NCBI GenBank assembly: GCA_900762355.1
Contig: CAAFGE010000043.1
Span: forward strand, 1-64,000
Length of the DNA: 64,000 bases
Direction of reading: 5' to 3'
From: an uncultured Collinsella sp.
GTDB lineage: Bacteria; Actinomycetota; Coriobacteriia; Coriobacteriales; Coriobacteriaceae
The position numbers were made by a program, and so were the translations under genes. Position 1 is the stretch's first letter, and each line of letters opens with the position of its first letter. The notes under the pieces are model-generated. The model did not search any database and was not told the DNA's origin. It saw only the letters and a program-made list of their open reading frames with translations. Positions 41,872 through 50,374 of the stretch are shown one piece after another.

Positions 41872-42787
41872 CTGCCTCATCCCCCTTCGTGTAGGAGCTG
41901 CGGAGCTTATAGCGCTCCCAAACTACGGGCACGCACAGGGCCACAGCGACAATCACGGCGGAGAGCAGCTTCATGTCGTTAGCGTCCATGCCCAACTGCA
42001 GCACGATGGCGCGGATAAGGAAGTACACCACGGAGCCAAAGACGGCGGAGGCAAGACGGACGCTAAACTGCGTGAGGCCGCCGGGCAGCAGACGGCCGAG
42101 CACCTCACCGATAACAATGGCGGCAAGACCGATAACGATGGCACCGGTGCCCATACCAATGTCGGCATACTTTTGGCTCTGGCAGATAAGCGCACCCGAA
42201 AGGCCGATGAGGGCGTTGGAGAGCACGAGGGCGATCATCTTGGTGGAGTTGGTGTTGACGCCCAGAGCGCGGATCATGTACTCGTTATTGCCGGTGGCGC
42301 GCAGCGCCGAGCCGATCTCGGTGCCAAAGAACCAATACAGGATGGCAACGATAGCCACGGCGAGCAGGATGCCCAAGATGATGGCAACGGTGGACTGCGG
42401 CAGACCGGTCATATTGCTGACGGCCGAGAACACGGTGCCCTTGGCAAGAATGGGCGTATTGGACTTGCCCATGATGCGCAGGTTGATGGACCATAGGCTG
42501 ATCTGGGTGAGGATTCCGGCGAGGATCGCGGGAATCTCAAAGACGGTGGTCAAAATGCCCGTGACGGCACCCGCAATGGCGCCGGCGCACATACCGGCCA
42601 GCACGGCGAGCAGCGGGTCGACGTTGTTATTGACGATGAGCACAGCGCAGACGCAGCCGCCGAGGGCAAAGCTGCCGTCGCAGGTCATATCGGGGATGTC
42701 GAGCAGGCGGAACGTGATAAACACGCCAAGCACCATAATGCCCCAGAGGACGCCCTGCGAAACGGCGCCCTGCAATGCAATGAGCAT
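41864..42787 (-). CDS. ABC transporter permease, TrpY-like
   Basis: Membrane channel of the importer. The 307-residue protein of the BPD_transp_2 family has eight or nine hydrophobic helices, with SALRATGNNEYMIRALGVN in the cytosolic coupling loop that meets the ATPase. The start RLLDIPDMTCDGSFALGG is typical for permeases that partner with ABC_sub_bind lipoproteins. ATG follows TAGGAGG. Confidence 0.88.
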   Translation of the reverse strand: MLIALQGAVSQGVLWGIMVLGVFITFRLLDIPDMTCDGSFALGGCVCAVLIVNNNVDPLLAVLAGMCAGAIAGAVTGILTTVFEIPAILAGILTQISLWSINLRIMGKSNTPILAKGTVFSAVSNMTGLPQSTVAIILGILLAVAIVAILYWFFGTEIGSALRATGNNEYMIRALGVNTNSTKMIALVLSNALIGLSGALICQSQKYADIGMGTGAIVIGLAAIVIGEVLGRLLPGGLTQFSVRLASAVFGSVVYFLIRAIVLQLGMDANDMKLLSAVIVAVALCVPVVWERYKLRSSYTKGDEADA

Positions 42788-42889
42788 GCTTCATACCTCC
42801 TAGGATAGGGTGGACACGTGATTTTCCATAATAGCGGTAACAATGCATAGAAGAGCTGCGGACAGACGTTTTGTTTTACCTGAAACAAG

Positions 42890-42923
42890 CAGGGCGGACG
42901 CCGGTCTACAGCGCCCGCCCCTG
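42890..42923 (-). terminator. Hairpin between binding-protein and permease genes
   Basis: CAGGGCGGaCGC (42890-42901) with GCGcCCGCCCcTG (42911-42923), followed on the minus strand by a T-containing stretch. Likely a partial terminator so that the binding protein is made in excess over the membrane parts. Confidence 0.6.
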
Positions 42924-42990
42924 TGGCTCAGATATTGAATAACGCGGCTAAAGCGCGAGCACGGGCTCTAGACGCATGCCGCGTATGGCA

Positions 42991-43971
42991 TTACGCGTCC
43001 AAAACGGAAAGGTCGATGCCCAGAGCCTCGGCCATCTCGTCGTTCTTGACGACGACCAAGTCCTTGCTCGAGAGGTGCTTGATCGGCATATCCTCGGGCT
43101 TGGCCTCGCCCTTCAGGATCTTGACGGCCATCTCGCCCGCGGCGTAGCCCAGATCCTCGTAGTTGATGGAGAGGGTAAATAGGCCGCCGGCCATGCACAT
43201 GCCCTCCTCGCCGGTCACGAAGGGGAGCTTGTTCTCCTTGCAGATCTGGCCGACCTGCGAGGCGCCCGCGGCGATGGTGTTGTCGGTGGGGGAGTAGAGC
43301 GCGTCGACCTTGCCCACGGCGGACTCGACGACGGACTGGATCTCGTTGGAGCTCGAGACGGTGTAATCGGTGTACTCCAGGCCCAGTTTGTCGAGCTCCT
43401 TCTTGGCGGCCTTGATCTGGACATCGGAGTTGGACTCGGCGGTGCAGTAGAGCAGGCCGACCTTCTTAACGTCGGGCAGGACCTTCTGCATCATCTCGAG
43501 CTGCTCGGCGACCGGGGTGAGGTCGGAAGCGCCCGTGACGTTGGTGCCGGGCTTGTCGTTGTCCTGGACCAGGCCGGAGGCGGCGTAGTCGGTGATGGCG
43601 CAGCCCACGATGGGGATATCGGCCGTGGCGCCGGCGGCAGCCTGCGCGGCGGGCGTGGCGATGGCATAAATCAGGTTGACGTTGTCGCCCACAAACTTGT
43701 CGGCAATGGACTTGCACGTGGACTGGTCGTTCTGGGCGTTCTTCTGGTCGATCTTGACCTTAAGGCCGCTCTCCTTGATGGCCTTGACAAAGCCGTCGTT
43801 GGCGGCATCGAGTGCGGAGTGCTCGGTGAGCTGCAGAACGCCGATGGTGTAGTCGGAACCGGCGGCAGCAGAGCCGGAACCAGAGTTGCCGCCGCATCCG
43901 GCGAGCGGGGCGAGCGCGAGCAGGCCGGCGGAGACCAGAAGGCTCCTGCGGCTGATGGTGATGTCCTTCAT
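42991..43971 (-). CDS. ABC transporter substrate-binding lipoprotein, TrpX-like
   Basis: Captures the substrate outside the membrane; relatives are predicted to bind tryptophan or tyrosine. The 326-residue protein of the ABC_sub_bind (PF04392) type has a signal MKDITISRRSLLVSAG with a twin arginine, and lipobox LAGC. The mature part starts after a Gly/Ser linker with YTIGVLQLTEHSALDAANDG and has two Rossmann-like lobes (NLIYAIATPAAQAA, KKVGLLYCTAESNS). Start at 43971 follows GGGGGGTAATGAT. A TTGTAA/TACTAT pair on the minus strand about 60 bases upstream may be the promoter. No T-box or trp leader peptide seen. Confidence 0.85.
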   Translation of the reverse strand: MKDITISRRSLLVSAGLLALAPLAGCGGNSGSGSAAAGSDYTIGVLQLTEHSALDAANDGFVKAIKESGLKVKIDQKNAQNDQSTCKSIADKFVGDNVNLIYAIATPAAQAAAGATADIPIVGCAITDYAASGLVQDNDKPGTNVTGASDLTPVAEQLEMMQKVLPDVKKVGLLYCTAESNSDVQIKAAKKELDKLGLEYTDYTVSSSNEIQSVVESAVGKVDALYSPTDNTIAAGASQVGQICKENKLPFVTGEEGMCMAGGLFTLSINYEDLGYAAGEMAVKILKGEAKPEDMPIKHLSSKDLVVVKNDEMAEALGIDLSVLDA

Positions 43972-44132
43972 ATCATTACCCCCCAGTATAAAAATGGCTG
44001 GAAACACTGCACTGGGACAAAGTGCAAGTGGAACTATAGTAGCGCTGATGTCCATTTTTACAACAGCCTGGCGGGTTTTTTAATACAGAATCGGATGGGC
44101 GGTACGGGTAGTCGAATGGGCGGCGGAGGGTC

Positions 44133-44918
44133 TTATGCGGCGGAGGAGGTGTCGTCCTCGTCCAGGGCAGCGAAGAGCTTCTTGCCGTCGAGGAGACGTG
44201 TGCTGACGTTTCTCATACGGGCGATCTCGACGGTGCGCAGCGTATCGTCGGTGCCTCGGGCGTCGTAGACCGTTCCCAGCAGATACGAGATGCCATCGCG
44301 CTGCCTGATGGCAAAGGGACGGAGTGTCATCCGTGCTGCTTCGGTTTCGCCGCGTGTCGTGACGCTCGAAATATCAAAACTCACCGTGGTTCCGTGGTCG
44401 ATGGCCTGCTCGACGAGCTCGCACGTGTCGATGCGCTTGATGGGCGTGCGTGTTGCCTTGGTAGCCTTGCTGCCTGCGCTTGGAGCGGGTTCGGGTGTAT
44501 CGAGGTAGCCGCGAACGTCGGCGCTCGCCATGGCAACTAAGTGCTGCGCCATGCTCTTGCGGATAGCGATAGGCGTGGAGCGGTTGCGCATGACCATACC
44601 GTGGAGCCGGATGATCTCTTCATCGGTGAGCGGGCGGGTAAGAAGTTTGTAGCCCACGCCGCGCTTGTATTCAATTTCGTATCCGGCATGGCGAAGTGCG
44701 GAGATTGCCGTGTAGATACTGCGCCGCGCCGCCGAGATAGGCATGCGCGCGGGGTCGTCGGGATGGGCGAGACGGCGGACCAGCTCATCGGAAAGCATGG
44801 CCTTGTCCTCACCGGTGTTCTCGCTTAAAAGTTGCAGGATACGCACGGCGCGATAGGCCGCCATCGAGGCGGCGCCCCTGGTCATGGTCTCATAGGTTTC
44901 AACAGCGGTTTCGGTCAT
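44133..44918 (-). CDS. WYL-like transcriptional regulator
   Basis: A 261-residue DNA-binding protein, probably of the HTH-plus-WYL type. An N-terminal winged helix covers about 15-95 (AYRAVRILQLLSENTGEDKA, RRSIYTAISALRHAGYEIEY). A second half has a WYL-like beta region (VSFDISSVT, MTLRPFAIRQRDGISYLLGT) that in relatives binds small ligands. Start at 44918 follows GGAAAGGACG; the reading frame extends further upstream but with no ribosome site. It is transcribed toward the ABC genes but separated from them, so control of that transporter is possible, not shown. Confidence 0.72.
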   Translation of the reverse strand: MTETAVETYETMTRGAASMAAYRAVRILQLLSENTGEDKAMLSDELVRRLAHPDDPARMPISAARRSIYTAISALRHAGYEIEYKRGVGYKLLTRPLTDEEIIRLHGMVMRNRSTPIAIRKSMAQHLVAMASADVRGYLDTPEPAPSAGSKATKATRTPIKRIDTCELVEQAIDHGTTVSFDISSVTTRGETEAARMTLRPFAIRQRDGISYLLGTVYDARGTDDTLRTVEIARMRNVSTRLLDGKKLFAALDEDDTSSAA

Positions 44919-45036
44919 GACGCCCACGTCCTTTCCGTATTTGGGTGGCGACGGTACGGAGCCTAGGACGTGGGGCTTGTCTGGGGGCACAGGGCACCCT
45001 GGGCGGTCGGTAGTCGTCGGCAAGCGGCAGGTCGAG

Positions 45037-45099
45037 TTTTCAACAGCCCTGCCCAACTGACCAAAAGCTTGCCAAAAGCTTGACGGATGCTGTTGAAAA
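45037..45099. repeat. Inverted repeat TTTTCAACAGC
   Basis: Perfect 11-base arms at 45037-45047 and 45089-45099. The loop contains a direct repeat CCAAAAGCTTG (two copies, about 45060-45082). It adjoins the asnS terminator. Confidence 0.55.
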
Positions 45100-45100
45100 A

Positions 45101-45130
45101 AGCGCCCCTCGGCTGTTGCCGAGAGGCGCT
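45101..45130 (-). terminator. Terminator of asnS
   Basis: Twelve-base arms with one mismatch (45101-45112 and 45119-45130); on the minus strand followed by TTTTT. Confidence 0.88.
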
Positions 45131-45170
45131 GGCGCGATGCTGCATAGCGCGTTTCGTGGCGTTGATGCGA

Positions 45171-46574
45171 TTAGAAGTCGGCGTTGCCCACGGTGCGGGG
45201 GTGCGGCAGGACGTCGCGGATGTTGCCCACGCCCGTCAGGTACATGACCAGACGCTCGAAGCCCAGGCCGTAGCCGGCATGCTTGCAGGAGCCGTAGCGG
45301 CGCAGGTCCAGATAGTACCTGTACTGTTCGGGGGCCATGCCCAGGTCCTTAATGCGGGCCTCGAGCAGGTCCAGGCGCTCCTCGCGCTGGGAGCCGCCGA
45401 TGATCTCGCCAATGCCCGGCACCAGGCAGTCGGCGGCGGCGACGGTCTTGCCGTCGTCGTTCATGCGCATGTAGAAGGCCTTGATCTCGGCCGGGTAGTC
45501 GGTCACGAAGGTCGGGCGCTTAAAGTGCTCCTCGGTCAGGAAGCGCTCGTGCTCGGTCTGCAGGTCGATACCCCAGCTGACGGGATAGTCAAACTTGTGG
45601 CCGGCGGCGACAGCCTGCTCCAAGATCTCAACGGCCTCGGTGTAGGTGATGCGGGCAAAGTCGGAGTTCGCCACGTGGTTCAGTCGCTCGATAAGACCCT
45701 TGTCCACAAACTTGTTGAGCATGTTGAGCTCGTCGGGGCAGGTTGCCATGACGTCCTTGAGGACGTACTTGAGCATAGCCTCGGCGTTATCCATGTAGTC
45801 GTTGAGGTCGGCGAAGGCCATCTCGGGCTCGATCATCCAAAACTCGGCGGCGTGGCGCGTGGTGTTGGAGTTCTCGGCGCGGAAGGTGGGGCCAAAGGTG
45901 TACACATCGCCAAAGGCCATGGCGAAGTTCTCGGCGTTGAGCTGGCCGGATACGGTAAGGCTTGCGTGCTTGCCAAAGAAGTCCTGGCTCCAATCGACCT
46001 CGCCGGACTCGGTGAGGGGCGGGTTTTTGGGGTCGAGCGTGGTTACGCGGAACATCTCGCCGGCGCCCTCGCAGTCACTCGTGGTGATGATGGGGGTGTT
46101 GACGTAGACAAAGCCCTGCTCCTGGAAGAAGCGGTGGATGGCGGCAGCCGCGACGGAGCGGATGCGGAATACAGCGCGGAACAGATTGGTGCGCGGGCGC
46201 AGGTGCTGCTGGGTGCGCAGGAACTCGACGGTGGCGCGCTTCTTCTGCAGCGGGTAGTCCGGGGCGCTGACGCCCTCGACCACGATTTCGGCCGCGGTGA
46301 GTTCGAAGGGTTGGGGAGCATCGGGGGTTAGCTTGACGGTGCCGGTGCAGATGAGGGCAGCCGAGACGTTTTGGTGGGCGATCTCGTCGTAGTTGTCGAG
46401 CGCCTCGCGGTTCATGACGACCTGCAGGTCGCGGAAGCAGCTGCCGTCGTTGAGCGTAACGAAGCCAAAGTTTTTCATGTCGCGGACGGACTTGACCCAG
46501 CCGGCAACGGTGACGGTCTGGCCACCGAGCGACTCGGCATCGGCATAGAGCTGCGCGATTTTGGTGCGGTTCAC
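45171..46574 (-). CDS. asnS: Asparaginyl-tRNA synthetase
   Basis: Charges tRNA-Asn. The 467-residue class II enzyme has the OB-fold N-domain ([32 protein letters not shown]), the Asn/Asp-type motif 2 [21 protein letters not shown] and motif 3 [26 protein letters not shown], where AspRS has FRDED, marks it as AsnRS. A GTG start at 46574 (minus) is chosen because GGGAGGA precedes it; an ATG 12 bases upstream is less well placed. Confidence 0.94.
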   Translation of the reverse strand: MNRTKIAQLYADAESLGGQTVTVAGWVKSVRDMKNFGFVTLNDGSCFRDLQVVMNREALDNYDEIAHQNVSAALICTGTVKLTPDAPQPFELTAAEIVVEGVSAPDYPLQKKRATVEFLRTQQHLRPRTNLFRAVFRIRSVAAAAIHRFFQEQGFVYVNTPIITTSDCEGAGEMFRVTTLDPKNPPLTESGEVDWSQDFFGKHASLTVSGQLNAENFAMAFGDVYTFGPTFRAENSNTTRHAAEFWMIEPEMAFADLNDYMDNAEAMLKYVLKDVMATCPDELNMLNKFVDKGLIERLNHVANSDFARITYTEAVEILEQAVAAGHKFDYPVSWGIDLQTEHERFLTEEHFKRPTFVTDYPAEIKAFYMRMNDDGKTVAAADCLVPGIGEIIGGSQREERLDLLEARIKDLGMAPEQYRYYLDLRRYGSCKHAGYGLGFERLVMYLTGVGNIRDVLPHPRTVGNADF

Positions 46575-46685
46575 GTATCCTCCCATGATGGTTGAATGAC
46601 AGTTATCCATACAGTTCGATATTCTAGCAGCTCGTCTCATTTGAGCTATGCAGATAAGGCATTGACGGGACGGTTTTCAAACGAA

Positions 46686-46717
46686 AAGCGCCCACGGCCA
46701 GATGGGCGTGGGCGCTT
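46686..46717 (-). terminator. Terminator of the EIIA gene
   Basis: Eleven-base perfect arms AAGCGCCCACG (46686-46696) and CGTGGGCGCTT (46707-46717); on the minus strand followed by a T-rich stretch. Confidence 0.85.
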
Positions 46718-46755
46718 GGGTACCTTGTTTGTTGGCTGCGCGGCGCAGGGCTCGG

Positions 46756-47319
46756 CTACTTGGTCTTAGCCACCAGCAGCGGGTCGCCCAGCTTGACGAG
46801 CGGGTTGCCGCCGATAAGCGTGCCGGATTCGCCCACGTGGTCGATGCTCTTGAGGCGATCGAGCTCAGAGATGATGACGGTCACGATGTCCTCGTGGCCA
46901 GCGGCCTTGATGGCGTCGCGGTCGAAGCTGATGAGCGGCTGGCCGGCCTTGACCGTGTCACCCATCTCGACAAAGCGAGCAAAGCCCTTGCCGTTCATTT
47001 GCACGGTGCCCAGGCCAACGTGGATAAACACGCGCAGGCCGTCCTCGGTAATCATGCCGATGGAGTGGTTAGTGACGGTGGTGGCGCCGATACGGCCGTT
47101 AGCGGGGGCGTAAATGGTGTCGGTAATGGGCTCGATGCCGTAGCCCTGGCCGAGCATGCCCGAGGCGATGGTCTCGTCGGGAATCTCGTCCAGATTGACG
47201 AGCACGCCGTTGACGGGGGCGTAGATGACGCCTTCGCGGGTGGCGAAGCTTGCTGCGGGCGGAACGGATGCCTCGCCCGTCGAGGTGAAGGTGGACTTAA
47301 GCGAATCGAGCAGACCCAT
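46756..47319 (-). CDS. crr: PTS glucose-type EIIA component
   Basis: Phosphocarrier that takes phosphate from HPr and passes it to a sugar permease. The 187-residue single-domain EIIA-Glc protein has TNHSIGMITEDGLRVFIHVG with the two active-site histidines (NHSIGM and FIHVGLGTV), and GVIYAPVNGVLVNLDEIPD near its N-terminus. No EIIB/EIIC gene is adjacent, so like Crr it may serve several permeases. Start at 47319 follows TTGGAGG. Confidence 0.92.
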   Translation of the reverse strand: MGLLDSLKSTFTSTGEASVPPAASFATREGVIYAPVNGVLVNLDEIPDETIASGMLGQGYGIEPITDTIYAPANGRIGATTVTNHSIGMITEDGLRVFIHVGLGTVQMNGKGFARFVEMGDTVKAGQPLISFDRDAIKAAGHEDIVTVIISELDRLKSIDHVGESGTLIGGNPLVKLGDPLLVAKTK

Positions 47320-47370
47320 AGTTGCCTCCAACGTTTCAAGTGCGCATGATGCGCGCGTGTAGTTATGCCG

Positions 47371-47380
47371 GAAACGTTTC
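47371..47380. promoter_or_regulatory. Palindrome GAAACGTTTC upstream of EIIA
   Basis: A perfect 10-base palindrome 52 bases before the EIIA start, inside a larger imperfect inverted repeat (GCCGGAAAC..GTTTCCCGGC). It resembles the centre of LacI-family/CcpA-type sites. A second GAAACGTT is at about 47330-47337 on the minus strand. Confidence 0.4.
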
Positions 47381-47566
47381 GTACGTGTTTCCCGGCACGG
47401 TCAGCGTCTCTATTCTACGCTGCTCAACGATACCCCTGAGCAGCGATTTTGTGATATATCAGTTGAAGGCCAACTTATTGCGGGGGTGTTTCTGCGCCGT
47501 GGGCTCAAGTGGGGTACGCTAAGGTGCGAAAAACGAGTGCGCACGAATCGCACGAAGGGAGCACCT

Positions 47567-48469
47567 ATGATTATTGAGAGCCATGCGCTGTGGGGCGAGG
47601 AGCCGACGGAGGAATATCCGGCGACGTTTACGTATCTGGGTGCCGAGCCGCTGCCCGACAAACCCAATGGCCGCCGCCCCGCGGTGATCATCTGCGGCGG
47701 AGGCGGGTTTACGCATATCGCTCCGCATGAGCAGGACCCGGTGGCGTTTGCATTTTTGGACCACGGCTACCAGGCTTTTGTACTTAATTATGTGACGAGT
47801 GCCACGGGCGACGTGAGCTTTCCTCACCCGCAGGCAGACCTCGCCAAGATGGTCGCTACGGTTCGCGCGAATGCCGAAGAGTGGCATGTCGACCCCAGGC
47901 GCGTTTGCGTCGTGGGTTTCTCGGCGGGCGGCATGATCTGTGCCTCGTTGGCAACGCAGTGGAAGACTGGACCCTTCGCGGGCCTTGCCGGGGCTCGTCC
48001 GGAGGATATTCGTCCCGACGCCGTGGTGCTGGGCTATCCGTTGCTCGACCTTGCCTATGTGCGCGATATGCAGACGCGTGACCCGCGCATCGACCTGCGC
48101 GTGCCCAAGACGGGTGGCAAGACGGGGCGCGATTTGCTCAACGACTATCTGTCGATGGTGACGGGTGGTGAGGCGACCGATGAACATCTGACCGACATTT
48201 GCCCCACTACGCACGTTTCGCGCCAGATGCCCCCGACCTTTGTGTGGGGCGTTTCGGACGACAAGACGGCGCCGATCGCGCAGGTCTACCCGTTTGCGCA
48301 GCGCATGGCCGAGGAGGGCGTTGCATGCGAGATGCACGTCTTTGACCAGGGCGGCCACGGCCTTTCGCTCGGCAACGCCAATACTGCGGTCGACAACGAG
48401 GACAAGCAGGTTTCCGTCCGTCCCTGGATCCGCCTGGCCTTTAGGTTCCTAGGCCGTCACGGCTTTTAG
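47567..48469 (+). CDS. Alpha/beta hydrolase, acetyl-esterase-like
   Basis: A 300-residue cytosolic hydrolase. It has the oxyanion loop GGGGFTHIAPHE, nucleophile elbow GFSAGG, a likely Asp in the segment VWGVSDDKTAP, and catalytic His in DQGGHGLSLG. The order and size match the BD-FAE/acetyl-xylan-esterase-like group that deacetylates sugars, but the substrate is not shown. ATG follows GAAGGGAGC. The only plus-strand gene in a minus-strand stretch. Confidence 0.82.
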   Translation: MIIESHALWGEEPTEEYPATFTYLGAEPLPDKPNGRRPAVIICGGGGFTHIAPHEQDPVAFAFLDHGYQAFVLNYVTSATGDVSFPHPQADLAKMVATVRANAEEWHVDPRRVCVVGFSAGGMICASLATQWKTGPFAGLAGARPEDIRPDAVVLGYPLLDLAYVRDMQTRDPRIDLRVPKTGGKTGRDLLNDYLSMVTGGEATDEHLTDICPTTHVSRQMPPTFVWGVSDDKTAPIAQVYPFAQRMAEEGVACEMHVFDQGGHGLSLGNANTAVDNEDKQVSVRPWIRLAFRFLGRHGF

Positions 48470-48478
48470 GCCGCTCGG

Positions 48479-48548
48479 CACGAGGGTGGAAAATCTCCCG
48501 TTTTTGGCCTGCTATTCGACTAAAAGTGGGAGATTATCCACTCTCGTG
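48479..48548. repeat. Hairpin, GTGGAtAATCTCCC arms
   Basis: CACGAGgGTGGAaAATCTCCC on the left pairs with GGGAGATtATCCACtCTCGTG on the right. Same family as the nested palindrome at 30214-30336. Lies between the converging esterase and GntR genes and may end both transcripts. Confidence 0.75.
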
Positions 48549-48583
48549 AGGTGAACGTCCGAAAATCCACTCTCGTCGCCTTC

Positions 48584-49234
48584 CTACCAAACGGTGAACT
48601 GGGCGTTCTCCGTATTCCAATGGACATCGCGAACATAGTCTCGTACGCCCGCCGCATCTCGTGCTTCGAACAGTTCAAGAATATGAGCATGCTCGTTGTT
48701 GGCTTTATTGAGCAGCTCGCACGCCGTCTCCTGGTCAACAGTCTCGTAATCGCGCTTGATAAAGCAACGCTCAAGCTGCGAAATCATGTCGCGCAGGCGG
48801 TCGTTGCCGCAGCGGTTGAAGTACGTAAGGTGAAAGTCTCGCTGAATGTCGTCGTACTTTCGAATAAGACCGCCTTGGATCGCAAGGTCCATCGATCCAA
48901 CCAAAAACTTCAGCTGCATGATGTCCTCTTCGGTCAGGAGGGGACAGGCGAGGTATGCTGCCTGTCCGTCGAGCGGCCCCATAATCTCAAAGACCTCAAC
49001 GGCGTTTTGCTGATCGAACCCGCGGACGCGGAATCCGCGGCGGGGGAGGTTGTCCAGGTAGCCGTCGCTTGCCAGCTGGATGAGCGCTTCGCGAACCGGC
49101 GTGCGTGACACGCCCATGGCATCGCAGATCGCTTGCTCGCTCACACGGTCGCCGGCCGAAAGCTCACCGGCGTCTATGCGACTCGAAATATAGTCGTATA
49201 CATGATCCTTCAGGGGCCTTCGGAGCGTTTCCAT
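48584..49234 (-). CDS. GntR-family regulator, FCD type
   Basis: Transcription factor of 216 residues with an N-terminal winged helix (LKDHVYDYISSRIDAGELSAGDRVSEQAICDAMGVSRTPVREAL is the family pattern in positions 8-51). The C-terminal FCD helical domain (about 75-205) binds metal and an organic acid in relatives through Asp and His residues (RDFHLTYFN, NNEHAHILEL). Divergently placed from the methylarginine hydrolase and antiporter genes, with a candidate operator between, so it probably controls them. Confidence 0.9.
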   Translation of the reverse strand: METLRRPLKDHVYDYISSRIDAGELSAGDRVSEQAICDAMGVSRTPVREALIQLASDGYLDNLPRRGFRVRGFDQQNAVEVFEIMGPLDGQAAYLACPLLTEEDIMQLKFLVGSMDLAIQGGLIRKYDDIQRDFHLTYFNRCGNDRLRDMISQLERCFIKRDYETVDQETACELLNKANNEHAHILELFEARDAAGVRDYVRDVHWNTENAQFTVW

Positions 49235-49381
49235 GGGCTTATATTCCTTAACTGTATATTTTAGAAATTAAATACGTTTTGCTTGAATAGGCTACTTTAA
49301 TTATAGAACAACCAGATAAATCGTACTACTTAACGCCAAGAAGTGAAAATACGCTTACCGGAAAATTCCTACCGTTCAGGA

Positions 49382-49398
49382 TTGTATACAATATACAA
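49382..49398 (+). promoter_or_regulatory. Candidate GntR operator
   Basis: TTGTATACAA is a perfect palindrome (49382-49391), and TTGTATA/TATACAA (49382-49388 and 49392-49398) form a second one with a 3-base spacer. This AT-rich site is 91 bases before the DDAH-like gene, in the divergent region. FadR/FCD regulators bind sites of this shape. Confidence 0.65.
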
Positions 49399-49488
49399 AA
49401 CAGCAAAGACGCCCTATGATAAAGCCATCGAAAGGAAGGCGGGCGCAAGAAGTCCCGCCCTCTACCAAGAGGTCCAAGGAGGATCACC

Positions 49489-50265
49489 ATGACCAAGTTC
49501 AGCCACGTTATCATCCGTCGTCCCGGCAAGTCCCTGAGCAATGGCATCACGAGCGCCCCCGAGCTTGGCCAGCCCATCTACGAGCGTGCTATCGAGGAGC
49601 ACTATGATTACGAGCATGCGCTCGAGCAGTGCGGCGTGGACGTGTCGGTGCTGCCGGCACTCGAGCAGTATCCCGACAGCTGCTTTGTCGAGGACCCCGC
49701 CGTCATCACTCGCTGCGGCGCCATCATTACCAATCCCGGTGCCGACAGCCGAAACGGCGAGAAGGACGAGATCGAGCCGGTCGTTCGTCGCTTCTTTGAT
49801 GACGAGCATGTGAAGCACATCGTTTCCCCCGGCACGCTCGACGGCGGCGACGTCATGATGGTCGGCGATCATTTCTACGTCGGTCGCTCCGCACGCACCA
49901 ACGAAGAGGGCATCCGCCAGTTCTGCGAGATTCTCGAGGGCTGGGGCCTCGAGGGCTCCGAGGTTCCGCTGGAGGAGGTCCTGCACCTCAAGACGGGCGT
50001 TAACTACATCGAAGACAACAACATGCTTGTCTCCGGCGAGTTCATCGATAAGCCCGATTTTGCCCAGTACAACAAGATCGTCGTGCCCGAGGACGAGGCC
50101 TATGGCGCCAACTGCATCTGGGTCAACGGTACGGTCATCGTTGCCGAGGGCTATCCGACCGTGCTCAAGGCCGTGCAGGATCTGGGCTACAAGACGCTCG
50201 TTGTCGACACCTCCGAGTATCGCAAGGTCGACGGTGGTCTCTCCTGCCTGTCGCTGCGCTTCTAA
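49489..50265 (+). CDS. Dimethylarginine dimethylaminohydrolase-like enzyme
   Basis: Guanidino-group hydrolase of the arginine deiminase superfamily. DDAH members convert asymmetric dimethylarginine to citrulline and dimethylamine. The 258-residue protein shows YPDSCFVEDPAVI, GTLDGGDVMMVGDHFYVG and the closing GGLSCLSLRF with catalytic Cys253. The size and the single-domain layout fit DDAH, not the 400-residue arginine deiminase. ATG follows CAAGGAGG. It is followed by an amino-acid antiporter and faces a GntR regulator. Other guanidino substrates remain possible. Confidence 0.85.
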   Translation: MTKFSHVIIRRPGKSLSNGITSAPELGQPIYERAIEEHYDYEHALEQCGVDVSVLPALEQYPDSCFVEDPAVITRCGAIITNPGADSRNGEKDEIEPVVRRFFDDEHVKHIVSPGTLDGGDVMMVGDHFYVGRSARTNEEGIRQFCEILEGWGLEGSEVPLEEVLHLKTGVNYIEDNNMLVSGEFIDKPDFAQYNKIVVPEDEAYGANCIWVNGTVIVAEGYPTVLKAVQDLGYKTLVVDTSEYRKVDGGLSCLSLRF

Positions 50266-50300
50266 CGCTGTAGCTGTAATAGCCTGCTGATCGCTTGACC

Positions 50301-50340
50301 GATGGCCCGGCACCCGATTCGGGACGTCTGGGCCATCTTT
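50301..50340 (+). terminator. Hairpin between DDAH-like and antiporter genes
   Basis: GATGGCCC (50301-50308) with GGGCCATC (50330-50337) and TTT. Probably reduces but need not abolish read-through into the antiporter gene. Confidence 0.7.
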
Positions 50341-50374
50341 CGTTCGATCACATGATGAAGGGGGTGCACATACA

